Below the pieces are notes generated by a model, which had not been told where the DNA came from, did not search any database, and worked only from the letters and a program-made list of their open reading frames with translations. A stretch of DNA of 64,000 bases from S5-A14a sp050908895 (GTDB lineage Bacteria > Bacillota > Clostridia > Peptostreptococcales > Anaerovoracaceae), in the NCBI GenBank assembly GCA_050908895.1, contig CP171222.1, forward strand, positions 372,001 to 436,000. Reading direction: 5' to 3'. Positions 26,363 through 34,116 of this stretch are shown here, piece by piece (the first letter of the stretch is position 1; each line of letters begins with the position of its first letter). A program made the translations under genes and the position numbers.

Positions 26363-27150
26363 AATTTGCTTTTATGAGATATGCTCTAACTGCCGGATTC
26401 ATGCTTTCAATAATTATACCCATGATAGGTGTATTGATGGTAAACAGAAAGACAAGCATGATAGGAGATTCACTATCCCATACATCTCTTACAGGCGTGG
26501 CTATAGGGCTGATTTTCGGATTCAATCCGGTGATAGGAGCAATTATCATCTGTATAATTGCCGCATTTGCGATAGAATACATAAGGAAAAGATTCCCTCA
26601 TTATGGGGATATGGCTACTGCTGTAATTACAAGTGCAGGTTTGGGTATGGCAGCTATTTTGACTAAATTTGCAGTGGGAGGCAATAACTTTGAAAGTTAT
26701 CTGTTCGGAAGCATATCATCGGTAACCCTTGCAGACGTTATCAGTGTAGGCATAGTGTTTATTGCCGTAGTATCGGCAAATATACTTCTATACGCAGCCT
26801 TGCTGGATATTGCAATAGATTCGAATTTGGCAAGATTAGCCGGTGTAAAAATTAATTTTGTGAATGGAGTATTTACTTTCCTTACTGCTGTGACTATAGC
26901 TTTAAGCTGTAAAATAGTGGGAGCTCTATTAGTTTTGTCTATTTTGATATTGCCTGTAGCGACTGCTCTCATAATATGCAAAAGCTACAAATCAACCTAT
27001 ATAATTTCAGTTCTGTTAGGTGTTTTATATACAATGATAGGAATAATAATTTCGTACTATTATGATGTTCCTACAGGAGGTGCAATTGTAATGCTTGCAG
27101 TAATTTCCATGATTGCAGTAGGCATATATAAAAAAATAGCAAGAGTATGA
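26356..27150 (+). CDS. znuB: Zinc ABC transporter permease
   Basis: 264 residues, seven to nine membrane helices, ABC-3 family. Landmarks are VNRKTSMIGDSLSHTSLTG and the C-terminal GALLVLSILILPVATA. GGGGG precedes ATG 26356, which overlaps znuC by seven bases. It forms the channel of the zinc importer with ZnuA and ZnuC. Confidence 0.93.
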   Translation: MLEFAFMRYALTAGFMLSIIIPMIGVLMVNRKTSMIGDSLSHTSLTGVAIGLIFGFNPVIGAIIICIIAAFAIEYIRKRFPHYGDMATAVITSAGLGMAAILTKFAVGGNNFESYLFGSISSVTLADVISVGIVFIAVVSANILLYAALLDIAIDSNLARLAGVKINFVNGVFTFLTAVTIALSCKIVGALLVLSILILPVATALIICKSYKSTYIISVLLGVLYTMIGIIISYYYDVPTGGAIVMLAVISMIAVGIYKKIARV

Positions 27151-27206
27151 GTTGCTCCCCGTGTTAGCCAACGCTAGCATTTTCAATATGTTTGTAAATT
27201 TTATGC

Positions 27207-27235
27207 TTGACATTCAACCCCAAAACCTGTATCAT
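27207..27235 (+). promoter_or_regulatory. SigmaA promoter of fur-rbr
   Basis: TTGACA (27207-27212), 17 bases, TATCAT (27230-27235). The Fur box begins seven bases downstream, over the expected transcription start. Confidence 0.85.
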
Positions 27236-27241
27236 GTATAT

Positions 27242-27262
27242 AAGTGATAATCATTATCACTT
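27242..27262. promoter_or_regulatory. Perfect Fur box
   Basis: AAGTGATAAT-C-ATTATCACTT is a perfect palindrome containing the 7-1-7 Fur consensus TGATAATCATTATCA (27245-27259). Its position over the start site indicates repression, most simply autoregulation by the following gene. Confidence 0.9.
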
Positions 27263-27331
27263 AATAAATTTTGTTAAATAATTTAGATTATTTAGTATAA
27301 ACAGGGTATAATTTACTGGGAGGACAAATTT

Positions 27332-27760
27332 GTGTTAACTACTAATAAGAGAAAAAGTAAACAAAGAGATTTGATCCTGGATATTGTTAAAGCTGACAAT
27401 ACACATCCCACAGCAGAGTGGATATATGGTGAGGCGAAGAAAAAGATTCCAACTATAGGTATTGCTACCGTATACAGAAATTTGAATCAGCTTGTTGATA
27501 TGGGCGTTATTTTAAAAATTTCTATGCCGGGTCAAAGCGATAGATATGATGGGACCACCTGTAAGCATTATCATATGAGATGCTCTAAGTGTGGGAAGCT
27601 GATAGATATTTACCCTGTAGATAATGATTCGATGCCGGAATTGAAATCAGCAATAGCTAAGAGTTTTGGCATCAGTGATAGGAAATTTGAAATTTCCGAG
27701 ACTATGTTATCTTATGTTTGTGATGATTGTGCAAACATTGAGAATAAAAGTAAAGCTTAA
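27332..27760 (+). CDS. Fur-family metal-dependent repressor
   Basis: 142 residues. N-terminal winged helix (QRDLILDIVKADNTHPTAEW, GIATVYRNLNQLVDMGVI) and a C-terminal dimerisation and metal domain with CKHYHMRCSKCG and a final YVCDDC, giving the two CxxC structural zinc sites. GTG 27332 lies eight bases after GGGAGG. The box upstream is the iron-type Fur sequence, but coexpression with rubrerythrin also fits a PerR-like peroxide sensor; sequence alone does not decide between them. Confidence 0.9.
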   Translation: MLTTNKRKSKQRDLILDIVKADNTHPTAEWIYGEAKKKIPTIGIATVYRNLNQLVDMGVILKISMPGQSDRYDGTTCKHYHMRCSKCGKLIDIYPVDNDSMPELKSAIAKSFGISDRKFEISETMLSYVCDDCANIENKSKA

Positions 27761-27779
27761 GAAAAAATGGAGGTTGATT

Positions 27780-28319
27780 ATGGCTAAGGATTTAAAGGGA
27801 ACAAAAACTTACGAAAATTTAATGGGTGCATTCGCAGGAGAATCTATGGCAAGGAACAAGTACACTTACTTTGCTTCACAAGCCAAAAAGGAAGGTTATG
27901 TACAAATTTCTAAGATTTTTGAGGAAACTGCAGACAATGAAAAAGAACACGCTAAGCTTTGGTACAAGGCTGCAGAAGGCATTGGAACAACAGCTGAGAA
28001 TCTAGCTACAGCAGCTGAAGGTGAGCATTATGAATGGACAGAAATGTATCCGGGATTCGCAAAGGTTGCTGAGGAAGAAGGTTTCGCAACAATTGCAACT
28101 CAGATGAGACTTGTTGCTGATGTTGAAGAGAAGCACGAACAGAGATACAGAAAACTAGCTTCTAATCTTAAAGATGGTAAAGTCTTTGAAAGAGAAACTG
28201 AGGTTACATGGCAGTGCATCAACTGTGGATATGTTTTAGAAGCAAAGGCAGCTCCTGCGGTATGTCCGGCTTGTCAGCATCCACAGGCATTCTTCCAGAT
28301 TAAACCTGAAAACTATTAA
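27780..28319 (+). CDS. rbr: Rubrerythrin
   Basis: 179 residues. An N-terminal four-helix diiron domain with the carboxylate and histidine ligands (GAFAGESMARNKYTYFA, EETADNEKEHAKL, VADVEEKHEQRY) is followed by a C-terminal rubredoxin domain with CINCGY and CPACQHP. It reduces hydrogen peroxide in anaerobes. ATG 27780 follows GGAGG and lies 19 bases after the fur-like gene, forming a two-gene oxidative-stress operon under the Fur box. Confidence 0.97.
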   Translation: MAKDLKGTKTYENLMGAFAGESMARNKYTYFASQAKKEGYVQISKIFEETADNEKEHAKLWYKAAEGIGTTAENLATAAEGEHYEWTEMYPGFAKVAEEEGFATIATQMRLVADVEEKHEQRYRKLASNLKDGKVFERETEVTWQCINCGYVLEAKAAPAVCPACQHPQAFFQIKPENY

Positions 28320-28381
28320 ACTAAAAAGGAAATAGAAAGAAAGTAGATTTCATTCGGAAGTATACTTATAATTTGAAAATC

Positions 28382-28422
28382 AATTCCCTCTTTTCAGGAG
28401 TCCCTGTTATGAGGGAATTTTT
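28382..28422 (+). terminator. Terminator after rbr
   Basis: AATTCCCTC (28382-28390) pairs with GAGGGAATT (28411-28419) and runs into TTTTT. Confidence 0.85.
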
Positions 28423-28532
28423 TAATTTAATAACAATAATCTTTATGATATAATATTGACAGAAACAGAGGTAAATACCCTGTTGAAATATATAAGAATC
28501 ATTTACTTTAAGAATATTATTTGGAGAGACAA

Positions 28533-29081
28533 TTGGCATTTGAATTTATTTCCGTGATGGACATAGTTGGAACCATAGCTTTTGCGGCATCGGGTGCAAT
28601 TATAGCTATAAGAAAAGGTATGGATTTGTTTGGAATTATGATTCTGGCATTGGTTACTGCAACAGGGGGTGGATTTATCAGGGACGTAACTATTGGATTT
28701 GCGCCACCCTCTGTTTTTAGAAATCCAATTTTTATGATACTGTCTTTTATGACAGCTATAGTGGTGTTTGTAGTTACAGCATGGTTTCAACATAGACCGA
28801 TGCATGCGAGGCTGATTTTCTTGTATGAAAAAATTATGTTGATAACAGATTCACTTGGTTTAGCAGCTTTCACCGTCGAAGGAGTTTATGTTGGTCATCA
28901 GATGCTCGAAAACAGCAGTGTTTTTTTGATGGTTTTTTTAGGTGTTGTAACAGGCGTAGGGGGCGGCGTGATTAGAGATATATTTGCCACGGAAAAACCT
29001 TATATTTTTGTGAGACATATATATGCTGTAGCTGCTGTAGTAGGTGCATTGGTAACTGCTATAGGGCTTAGATTTGCTTAG
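28533..29081 (+). CDS. UPF0126/TRIC-type membrane protein, cut by an in-frame amber codon
   Basis: 182 residues to a TAG at 29079-29081. The two internal repeats of the family are visible (FAASGAIIAIRKGMD..TATGGGFIRDV and FTVEGVYVGHQM..TGVGGGVIRDI), with about six membrane helices. After TAG the same frame continues for 34 codons to TAA at 29184-29186, encoding a seventh helix and an amphipathic tail (ALLAGFSIILLIRYLAAR) typical of the family's C terminus. The gene is therefore a nonsense-interrupted or readthrough version of a 217-residue protein. TTG 28533 follows GGAGAG. The family is proposed to form ion channels, role uncertain. Confidence 0.8.
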   Translation: MAFEFISVMDIVGTIAFAASGAIIAIRKGMDLFGIMILALVTATGGGFIRDVTIGFAPPSVFRNPIFMILSFMTAIVVFVVTAWFQHRPMHARLIFLYEKIMLITDSLGLAAFTVEGVYVGHQMLENSSVFLMVFLGVVTGVGGGVIRDIFATEKPYIFVRHIYAVAAVVGALVTAIGLRFA

Positions 29082-29212
29082 GTCAGTACGGCACTTTTAG
29101 CAGGTTTCTCAATAATTCTGCTTATAAGATACTTGGCTGCACGGTTTAAGCTCAATCTTCCAAAAATCGACTTAGAAATCAGATAAACTTTTGAAATGGA
29201 GAGAATGAAGTA

Positions 29213-30598
29213 ATGTTGAAAAACACATTGTCTAAGGCATTAAACTACTACGAAACTTTTCATGATATTCTTATTGCAGATTATAATGGTATAATAGAGT
29301 ATTCTTCTGTATATGATAGGAATAAAGAAAGGTTTGTTAATGAGGATATTACGGGAATGCATATCTTAGATGTATACCCGGAGCTGACAGAAAAAGATAG
29401 CAGCATTTTAAAATGTCTTAGGACGGGTCACATCATTTATGATACACCACAACTACTTACTAGTGTAAATGGTGTAACATCGTATTATATAAGTACCGAT
29501 TTCCCTATAATAAGCAAGGGAAAAACTATAGGAGTAGTGGAAACTTCTCGGGAGGTTTCCAGAGACGAGTTTTTTAAATTCATAGATAAAGGAATCGGTA
29601 GAAAACAGGATCTCTATACCCTTGAAGATATAAAAACAGAAAACAGAAAGCTGCTGCTTATAAAAAGTACCGTATTGAAGGTTGCTAACTCCCCTTCTTC
29701 CGTCTTGATTATAGGCGAGACAGGCACAGGCAAGGATATGATAGCGCAATCCTTACATTCAGAAAGCTATAGGAGAAATAAACCTTTTGTTTCGCAAAAT
29801 TGTGCCGCGATTCCAAGTACATTGTTGGAGAGTACATTTTTCGGGACTGTAAAAGGTGCTTTCACAGGTGCCGAAAATTCTAAGGGTTTGTTTGAACTTG
29901 CAAATGGTGGAACTATATTTTTAGATGAAATAAATAGTATGGATATGTATTTGCAGGCAAAAATATTAAAAGTTGTTGAGGATAAATCCTTTAGACCAAT
30001 AGGTGCATCTGAAACAAAGAAAGTAGATATCAGGATTATATCTGCAATGAATGAAAACCCTGAAGAACTTATCAAACAAGGTCGATTTAGAGAGGATCTG
30101 TTTTATAGACTTGGGGTAGTTACTTTAAATATACCGGCTTTAAGAGATAGAAAAGAAGATATTAAGTATATTTCAAAGCATTATATAGATGTATATAATA
30201 AAATTTTTAATAAAAATGTTTCGAGTATGTCGGCTATAGTACAGGACGTTTTAGATAATCATAACTGGAATGGGAATGTAAGAGAACTGCAAAATGTGAT
30301 GGAATTCATATTTAATTTTATAGATAAAGACCGGATACAAATAGAAGATTTACCTAATTATTTGTACCGATTAGATGATAATTCCCTCCAGGGTGAAAAA
30401 GATTACAGTAACGGCGGGAGTGAAGTTTTTCTTAATATATCCAATGAGGATTCATTAAATAAAAAATTAGAAAAATATGAGAAAAGTTTAATTAAGAAAG
30501 CTCTCTCTGAAACAGATTCCTTAAAGAACGCAGCAGAGAGATTACAAATATCAGAACCTGCGTTACAGTATAAACTAAGGAAATATAATTTGAAATAA
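29213..30598 (+). CDS. RocR-like sigma-54-dependent activator
   Basis: 461 residues: an N-terminal PAS-type sensor (about 1-125; ILIADYNGIIEYSSVYD, TGMHILDVYPEL, VETSREVSRDEF), an AAA+ domain with GETGTGKD, an intact KGAFTGAENS loop and TIFLDEINS, and a Fis-type helix-turn-helix (KNAAERLQISEPALQYKLR). The PAS resembles RocR, the arginine/ornithine catabolism activator. GGAGAG precedes ATG 29213. It sits before a -24/-12 promoter that drives an NhaC-type carrier and a ureohydrolase, so an arginine-derived inducer is likely. Confidence 0.9.
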   Translation: MLKNTLSKALNYYETFHDILIADYNGIIEYSSVYDRNKERFVNEDITGMHILDVYPELTEKDSSILKCLRTGHIIYDTPQLLTSVNGVTSYYISTDFPIISKGKTIGVVETSREVSRDEFFKFIDKGIGRKQDLYTLEDIKTENRKLLLIKSTVLKVANSPSSVLIIGETGTGKDMIAQSLHSESYRRNKPFVSQNCAAIPSTLLESTFFGTVKGAFTGAENSKGLFELANGGTIFLDEINSMDMYLQAKILKVVEDKSFRPIGASETKKVDIRIISAMNENPEELIKQGRFREDLFYRLGVVTLNIPALRDRKEDIKYISKHYIDVYNKIFNKNVSSMSAIVQDVLDNHNWNGNVRELQNVMEFIFNFIDKDRIQIEDLPNYLYRLDDNSLQGEKDYSNGGSEVFLNISNEDSLNKKLEKYEKSLIKKALSETDSLKNAAERLQISEPALQYKLRKYNLK

Positions 30599-30607
30599 AT
30601 CTATTAA

Positions 30608-30640
30608 AACACCGAAAATATAAAACCTCGGTGTTTTTTT
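30608..30640 (+). terminator. Terminator after the RocR-like gene
   Basis: AACACCGA and TCGGTGTT form an 8-bp stem followed by TTTTTT. Confidence 0.85.
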
Positions 30641-30672
30641 GTGTAACCGGGGGAGTACCTTACTGAAGGGCG

Positions 30673-30691
30673 AAAGTTATAAATTAACTTT
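30673..30691. promoter_or_regulatory. Candidate activator palindrome
   Basis: AAAGTTATAAATTAACTTT is a perfect 7-5-7 inverted repeat about 135 bases before the -24/-12 promoter, a normal enhancer distance. Binding by the RocR-like protein is inferred. The rest of the 319-base gap between 30599 and 30917 holds the terminator, this site, the promoter and AT-rich sequence. Confidence 0.5.
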
Positions 30692-30824
30692 AGAAGTGAG
30701 AGTGACATTTTGCAAAGATTTTTTCGTTTAATATAAATTAAAAATTTTGAATTTCAGGAAAGCAAAATTAAATTTTTTTAATTTTAAAGCTAACCGAAAG
30801 GTTGAAAATAGTGAGTTTAATGGT

Positions 30825-30840
30825 TGGCATGACAATTGCT
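30825..30840 (+). promoter_or_regulatory. Sigma-54 (-24/-12) promoter of nhaC-ureohydrolase
   Basis: TGGCA and TTGCT in GG-N10-GC spacing (GG 30826-30827, GC 30838-30839). Confidence 0.88.
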
Positions 30841-30892
30841 TAATATAATATTAAATTAAGCAGTACTGACTTGAAAAATAAGCGAGGAGGAT

Positions 30893-30925
30893 ATGAATTT
30901 ATATTCAGATTTTTGTTATGACTGA
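30893..30925 (+). CDS. Possible 10-codon leader overlapping nhaC
   Basis: AGGAGG is followed two bases later by ATG and ten codons (MNLYSDFCYD), ending in TGA that overlaps the nhaC ATG by eight bases. The nhaC ATG itself has no ribosome site. Either ribosomes translate this leader and re-initiate, or nhaC starts at the rare in-frame ATT at 30897, six bases after AGGAGG. The spacing to the leader ATG is shorter than ideal. Confidence 0.3.
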   Translation: MNLYSDFCYD

Positions 30926-32333
30926 AAAACAAGTCCCTTTTTTAAAGGCAATAATACCCATAATAACATTAATTGTAACCATGTTATTAAATAACATATG
31001 GGGAAATGGAGAATCAATGATTCCGTTAATTTTTTCAACTGTAGTCGCATGTATAGTTGCAAAAACATGTGGATTCAAATGGAATGAGTTAGAGTCGGGG
31101 ATATTAAAAACTTTTGGAGCTGTATTGCAAGCTCTATTGATACTTATGATTATAGGGATGATTATAGGAGCTTGGGTGCTTGGGGGAATAGTGCCTACTA
31201 TAATTTATTATGGTGTTAATATACTTTCTCCTAAGTTTTTCTTAGCAGGTGCCTTTCTTGTCTGTATATTGGCGTCGGTGGCTACAGGTAGTTCTTGGAC
31301 AGCTATAGGCACATTAGGTGTAGCGCTGATTGGTATTGGGCAGGGATTATCTGTTCCTGCAGGAATGACAGCGGGAGCAATTGTTTCGGGAGCGTATTTT
31401 GGTGATAAATTGAGTCCTTTATCCGAAAATACTAATATGGGTTCAAGCTTAGTTAACGTTAATGTTTATGAACACATAAAACATTTGATGTATTCGTCTA
31501 TACCGGCGTTTGCAATTTCACTAATAATATTTATTTTACTGGGACTCAACTATGGATCTAATAATTTGGAATTAGAGAGCGTCAATGTCATTTTAGAAGG
31601 AATTAAGTCTCAATTCGAAATAAATCCGTTTTTATTACTTTTGCCCTTTGTCATTATTCTTGTAGCAATATTTAAAGTTCCTGCTATACCGGGGCTATTG
31701 ATTTCCTATTTAGTAGGTGTCCTTGCAACAATATTTGTTCAAGGACATTCAATAAACGAAATAATTATAGCTACTCAATACGGCTATAAATCAGAGACGG
31801 GAATTGAAATGGTGGATAATCTTCTTACAAAAGGAGGATTAAATAACATGATGTATACAGTGTCCCTGATAATTTGTGCCACTTCTTTTGGAGGTACACT
31901 GGACACGACGGGGATGCTGAAATCTATTTTAGACAAAATAAAATTGTTTTTAAAAAGTCGAGCATCAATAATCGGTTCAGCGACTTTAACCTCAACTCTG
32001 ATAAACATATTTACTGGAGATCAAGCACTATCTATAATACTTCCAACGAGCATGTATAAAGACGTTTTTATAAAAAACAATTTAGCTCTTAAAAACCTGT
32101 CAAGGTGTGCAGCTGATGGAGGTACCGTAACTTCACCAATCGTACCTTGGAATGTATGTGGAGTTTACGTAGCATCTACTTTGGGAGTATCAACATTATC
32201 ATATTTACCATATAGCTTTTTCAATTTACTTTCACCTATATTTTCAATAATACTTGGAATAACGGGGATTTCGATTGTAAAGGCTAGCTATAAAAATTTA
32301 AAACAAGAGGAGAAGAAAAATGAAAAAGACTAA
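30918..32333 (+). CDS. nhaC: NhaC-family Na+/H+ antiporter-like carrier
   Basis: 471 residues, about 11-12 membrane helices. Family features are the GSSWTAIGTLGVALIGIGQG region, GAIVSGAYFGDKLSPLSENTN and GGTVTSPIVPWNVCG. NhaC proteins exchange Na+ for H+, and relatives exchange organic acids or amino acids. In an operon with a ureohydrolase under a RocR-like activator, a role in moving an arginine-derived substrate or product is possible. The gene after it overlaps its end by 14 bases. Confidence 0.88.
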   Translation: MTEKQVPFLKAIIPIITLIVTMLLNNIWGNGESMIPLIFSTVVACIVAKTCGFKWNELESGILKTFGAVLQALLILMIIGMIIGAWVLGGIVPTIIYYGVNILSPKFFLAGAFLVCILASVATGSSWTAIGTLGVALIGIGQGLSVPAGMTAGAIVSGAYFGDKLSPLSENTNMGSSLVNVNVYEHIKHLMYSSIPAFAISLIIFILLGLNYGSNNLELESVNVILEGIKSQFEINPFLLLLPFVIILVAIFKVPAIPGLLISYLVGVLATIFVQGHSINEIIIATQYGYKSETGIEMVDNLLTKGGLNNMMYTVSLIICATSFGGTLDTTGMLKSILDKIKLFLKSRASIIGSATLTSTLINIFTGDQALSIILPTSMYKDVFIKNNLALKNLSRCAADGGTVTSPIVPWNVCGVYVASTLGVSTLSYLPYSFFNLLSPIFSIILGITGISIVKASYKNLKQEEKKNEKD

Positions 32334-33234
32334 AGACATGATTAAAGACAAAGGTTTGTGGGGCGGTTTAAATAACCCTGATATTTCAATGGAAGAGGCA
32401 GATATAATAGTCTTTGGACAAGCCTTTGACGGTGCTACATCTGTAAGAAAAGGTACTGCTGACGGACCGCGCTCTATAAGAGAATACACCTACTCTATTC
32501 CGCCGACAACGGAAGATTTTGAGTCAATTGAAGACCTTAAGATTTTAGATTTGGGAGACTTTGAGGAGCAGAGCCAGCAGATATTATTTGACAGAGTGGA
32601 AAACCAAGTTGTAGAAATAATAGAAAAGAAGAAATTCTTTACAATGCTCGGCGGAGACCATTCAGTAACAATTCCCATATTCAGGGGATTAAATAAGGCA
32701 TTAGACAAAAAATTCGGCATTATACATATAGATGCACATTTTGACCTGTGTGATACTTTGTCGGGAAGCAAGTATTCTCATGGATGTCCGGAGAGAAGAG
32801 CAACAGAATTAGAAAAGGTGGATGGCAGCGAAGGAATATATTTTGTCGGCATAAGATCTATAGAAATGGATGAGCTCGAGTTCAAAAAAAATAATAAGGT
32901 TAATGTTATAAACGCCCGTGAATTTAACGAAATCGGCACAAAAGCTTCTGTTAAAAGAGTCGTTGAATACATGAAGAAATATGATTACATTTATCTGACG
33001 ATAGACGTTGATTGTCTGGATCCGGCTTACGCTGCGGGAACGGGAACACCGCAATTTGGCGGATTGACTTCAAGACAGTTGTTGGATTTCCTTAAAGGAA
33101 TTTTTGAACTGCCTATTGTAGGATTTGACGTGGTTGAAGTATCCCCATCTTTAGACTCCTCATTGACCTCAACTTTTGCGGCTCGAAAAATTATAACAGA
33201 ATGTTGGGGACACTATAATAAAAAAATCAAATAA
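32320..33234 (+). CDS. Ureohydrolase (agmatinase/guanidinobutyrase/arginase family)
   Basis: 304 residues. The binuclear manganese ligands are all present: GGDHSVT, IHIDAHFDL and TIDVDCLDPAYAAGTGTP. It splits a guanidino compound to urea and an amine. The YSHGCPERRA loop and the lack of arginase-specific features suggest agmatinase or 4-guanidinobutyrase rather than arginase. Products would be putrescine or GABA, both of which could feed the aminotransferases in the first operon. GGAGAAG precedes ATG 32320 and the gene overlaps nhaC. Confidence 0.88.
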   Translation: MKKTKDMIKDKGLWGGLNNPDISMEEADIIVFGQAFDGATSVRKGTADGPRSIREYTYSIPPTTEDFESIEDLKILDLGDFEEQSQQILFDRVENQVVEIIEKKKFFTMLGGDHSVTIPIFRGLNKALDKKFGIIHIDAHFDLCDTLSGSKYSHGCPERRATELEKVDGSEGIYFVGIRSIEMDELEFKKNNKVNVINAREFNEIGTKASVKRVVEYMKKYDYIYLTIDVDCLDPAYAAGTGTPQFGGLTSRQLLDFLKGIFELPIVGFDVVEVSPSLDSSLTSTFAARKIITECWGHYNKKIK

Positions 33235-33243
33235 ATATTTATC

Positions 33244-33283
33244 GAGGCATCAACGTTTTATAAAGTGGTGCCTCAATTTATTA
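33244..33283 (+). terminator. Terminator after the ureohydrolase gene
   Basis: GAGGCATCA and TGGTGCCTC pair with one G-U; AATTTATT follows. Confidence 0.7.
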
Positions 33284-33314
33284 ATGGTGCTTTTAAGTTC
33301 TCGGGCTAAGTTCC

Positions 33315-33342
33315 TAGACAAAAATCCTCTTTGTGATATAAT
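33315..33342 (+). promoter_or_regulatory. SigmaA promoter of the first cobalamin operon
   Basis: TAGACA (33315-33320), 16 bases, TATAAT (33337-33342). It is followed by a structured leader of about 240 bases. Confidence 0.7.
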
Positions 33343-33354
33343 TGAAAAGCAGAA

Positions 33355-33480
33355 AATAAGCATGAGATTAAGAAGGTAACGGGGTGAATAAAATAATCCT
33401 CGGCAGACCTTGCTACCGTAAAGCCGGAAAACTACTTAATTTCACTTAAGGAAGTCTGACAGGCGATGGATTCCCTAAGT
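33355..33480 (+). ncRNA. Cobalamin-type riboswitch, copy 1
   Basis: The leader has the conserved order of a cobalamin aptamer: a GGTGAA-like segment (GGGTGAAT, 33391), then CCTCGGCAGACC and GCTACCGTAA, then a distal AAGTCTGACAGGC box. It is a shorter and more divergent match than copy 2. A terminator stands between it and the DUF4430 lipoprotein gene, so B12 would switch transcription off. The call is from recalled consensus, not a covariance search. Confidence 0.7.
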
Positions 33481-33528
33481 ATAGAATGACAAAACAGCAT
33501 TTTGCTTTAACATTCTCAGTGAATTAGG

Positions 33529-33553
33529 AAACTTCGGCTTGCCGGAGTTTTTT
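33529..33553 (+). terminator. Riboswitch expression-platform terminator 1
   Basis: AAACTTCGGC and GCCGGAGTTT pair and lead into a run of six T, 30 bases before the gene start. Confidence 0.85.
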
Positions 33554-33582
33554 GATTCTAGAAGACGGGAGAAAAACATTAA

Positions 33583-34116
33583 ATGAGAATTACCAGGCAT
33601 TTTAATATAAAAAAATTGGCTATTTTTATCATCTTATTTATTTCCCTATTAGTTAGTGGGTGTTCGGATAGAGGTGGCAAGCAAGATCTAACCGGAAAGG
33701 AAGCATATATTACTATAACCTGTGAAAAAGCTTATGAGATGAAAAAGGCAGGTAAACTTGAAGGAAATTTCGAAGATAGAATCCCGGAGAATGGTATAAT
33801 TTTAGAGAGAACGGCGATTCCTTTAAAAAAAGACGACACGGTTTTGAAGGTGTTATTAAGATCGTGTAAAGAACGGGAAATCCCAACATCATACCAAGGT
33901 AATACCTCATATGGTACAGCCTATGTGGATGGAATTAACAATTTATTTGAAAAAGACTGCGGTAAGAAAAGCGGGTGGATGTATAAAGTTGACGGCCAAT
34001 TCCCAATGATGGGAACGGATAAATACCGGCTTAAAGGCGAAGAAGAAATACAATTTGTATACACATGCAACAATGGAAAGGATATAGGGGCAAAACTGGA
34101 GACTGATGAAAAATGA
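33583..34116 (+). CDS. DUF4430 (transcobalamin C-terminal-like) lipoprotein
   Basis: 177 residues. The lipobox LLVSGC follows a single hydrophobic signal, so the protein is tethered outside the membrane. The remainder is one DUF4430 domain: a strand with ITITCEKAYEM, ERTAIPLKKDDTVLKVLLRSC, a YGTAYVDGINNLFEKDCGKKSG segment and the family signature SGWMYKVDG followed by YRLKGEEEIQFVYT. DUF4430 corresponds to the C-terminal beta domain of animal intrinsic factor and transcobalamin, which clasps B12. It is the first gene after a cobalamin riboswitch and overlaps the ECF T gene by four bases, so it probably presents a corrinoid to the importer. Confidence 0.85.
   Translation: MRITRHFNIKKLAIFIILFISLLVSGCSDRGGKQDLTGKEAYITITCEKAYEMKKAGKLEGNFEDRIPENGIILERTAIPLKKDDTVLKVLLRSCKEREIPTSYQGNTSYGTAYVDGINNLFEKDCGKKSGWMYKVDGQFPMMGTDKYRLKGEEEIQFVYTCNNGKDIGAKLETDEK

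Noticed and set aside
29079..29081. Pyrrolysine or other recoding at the amber codon
   Set aside because: No downstream recoding structure or pyl genes are visible and TAG ends other genes here; kept only as a possibility.
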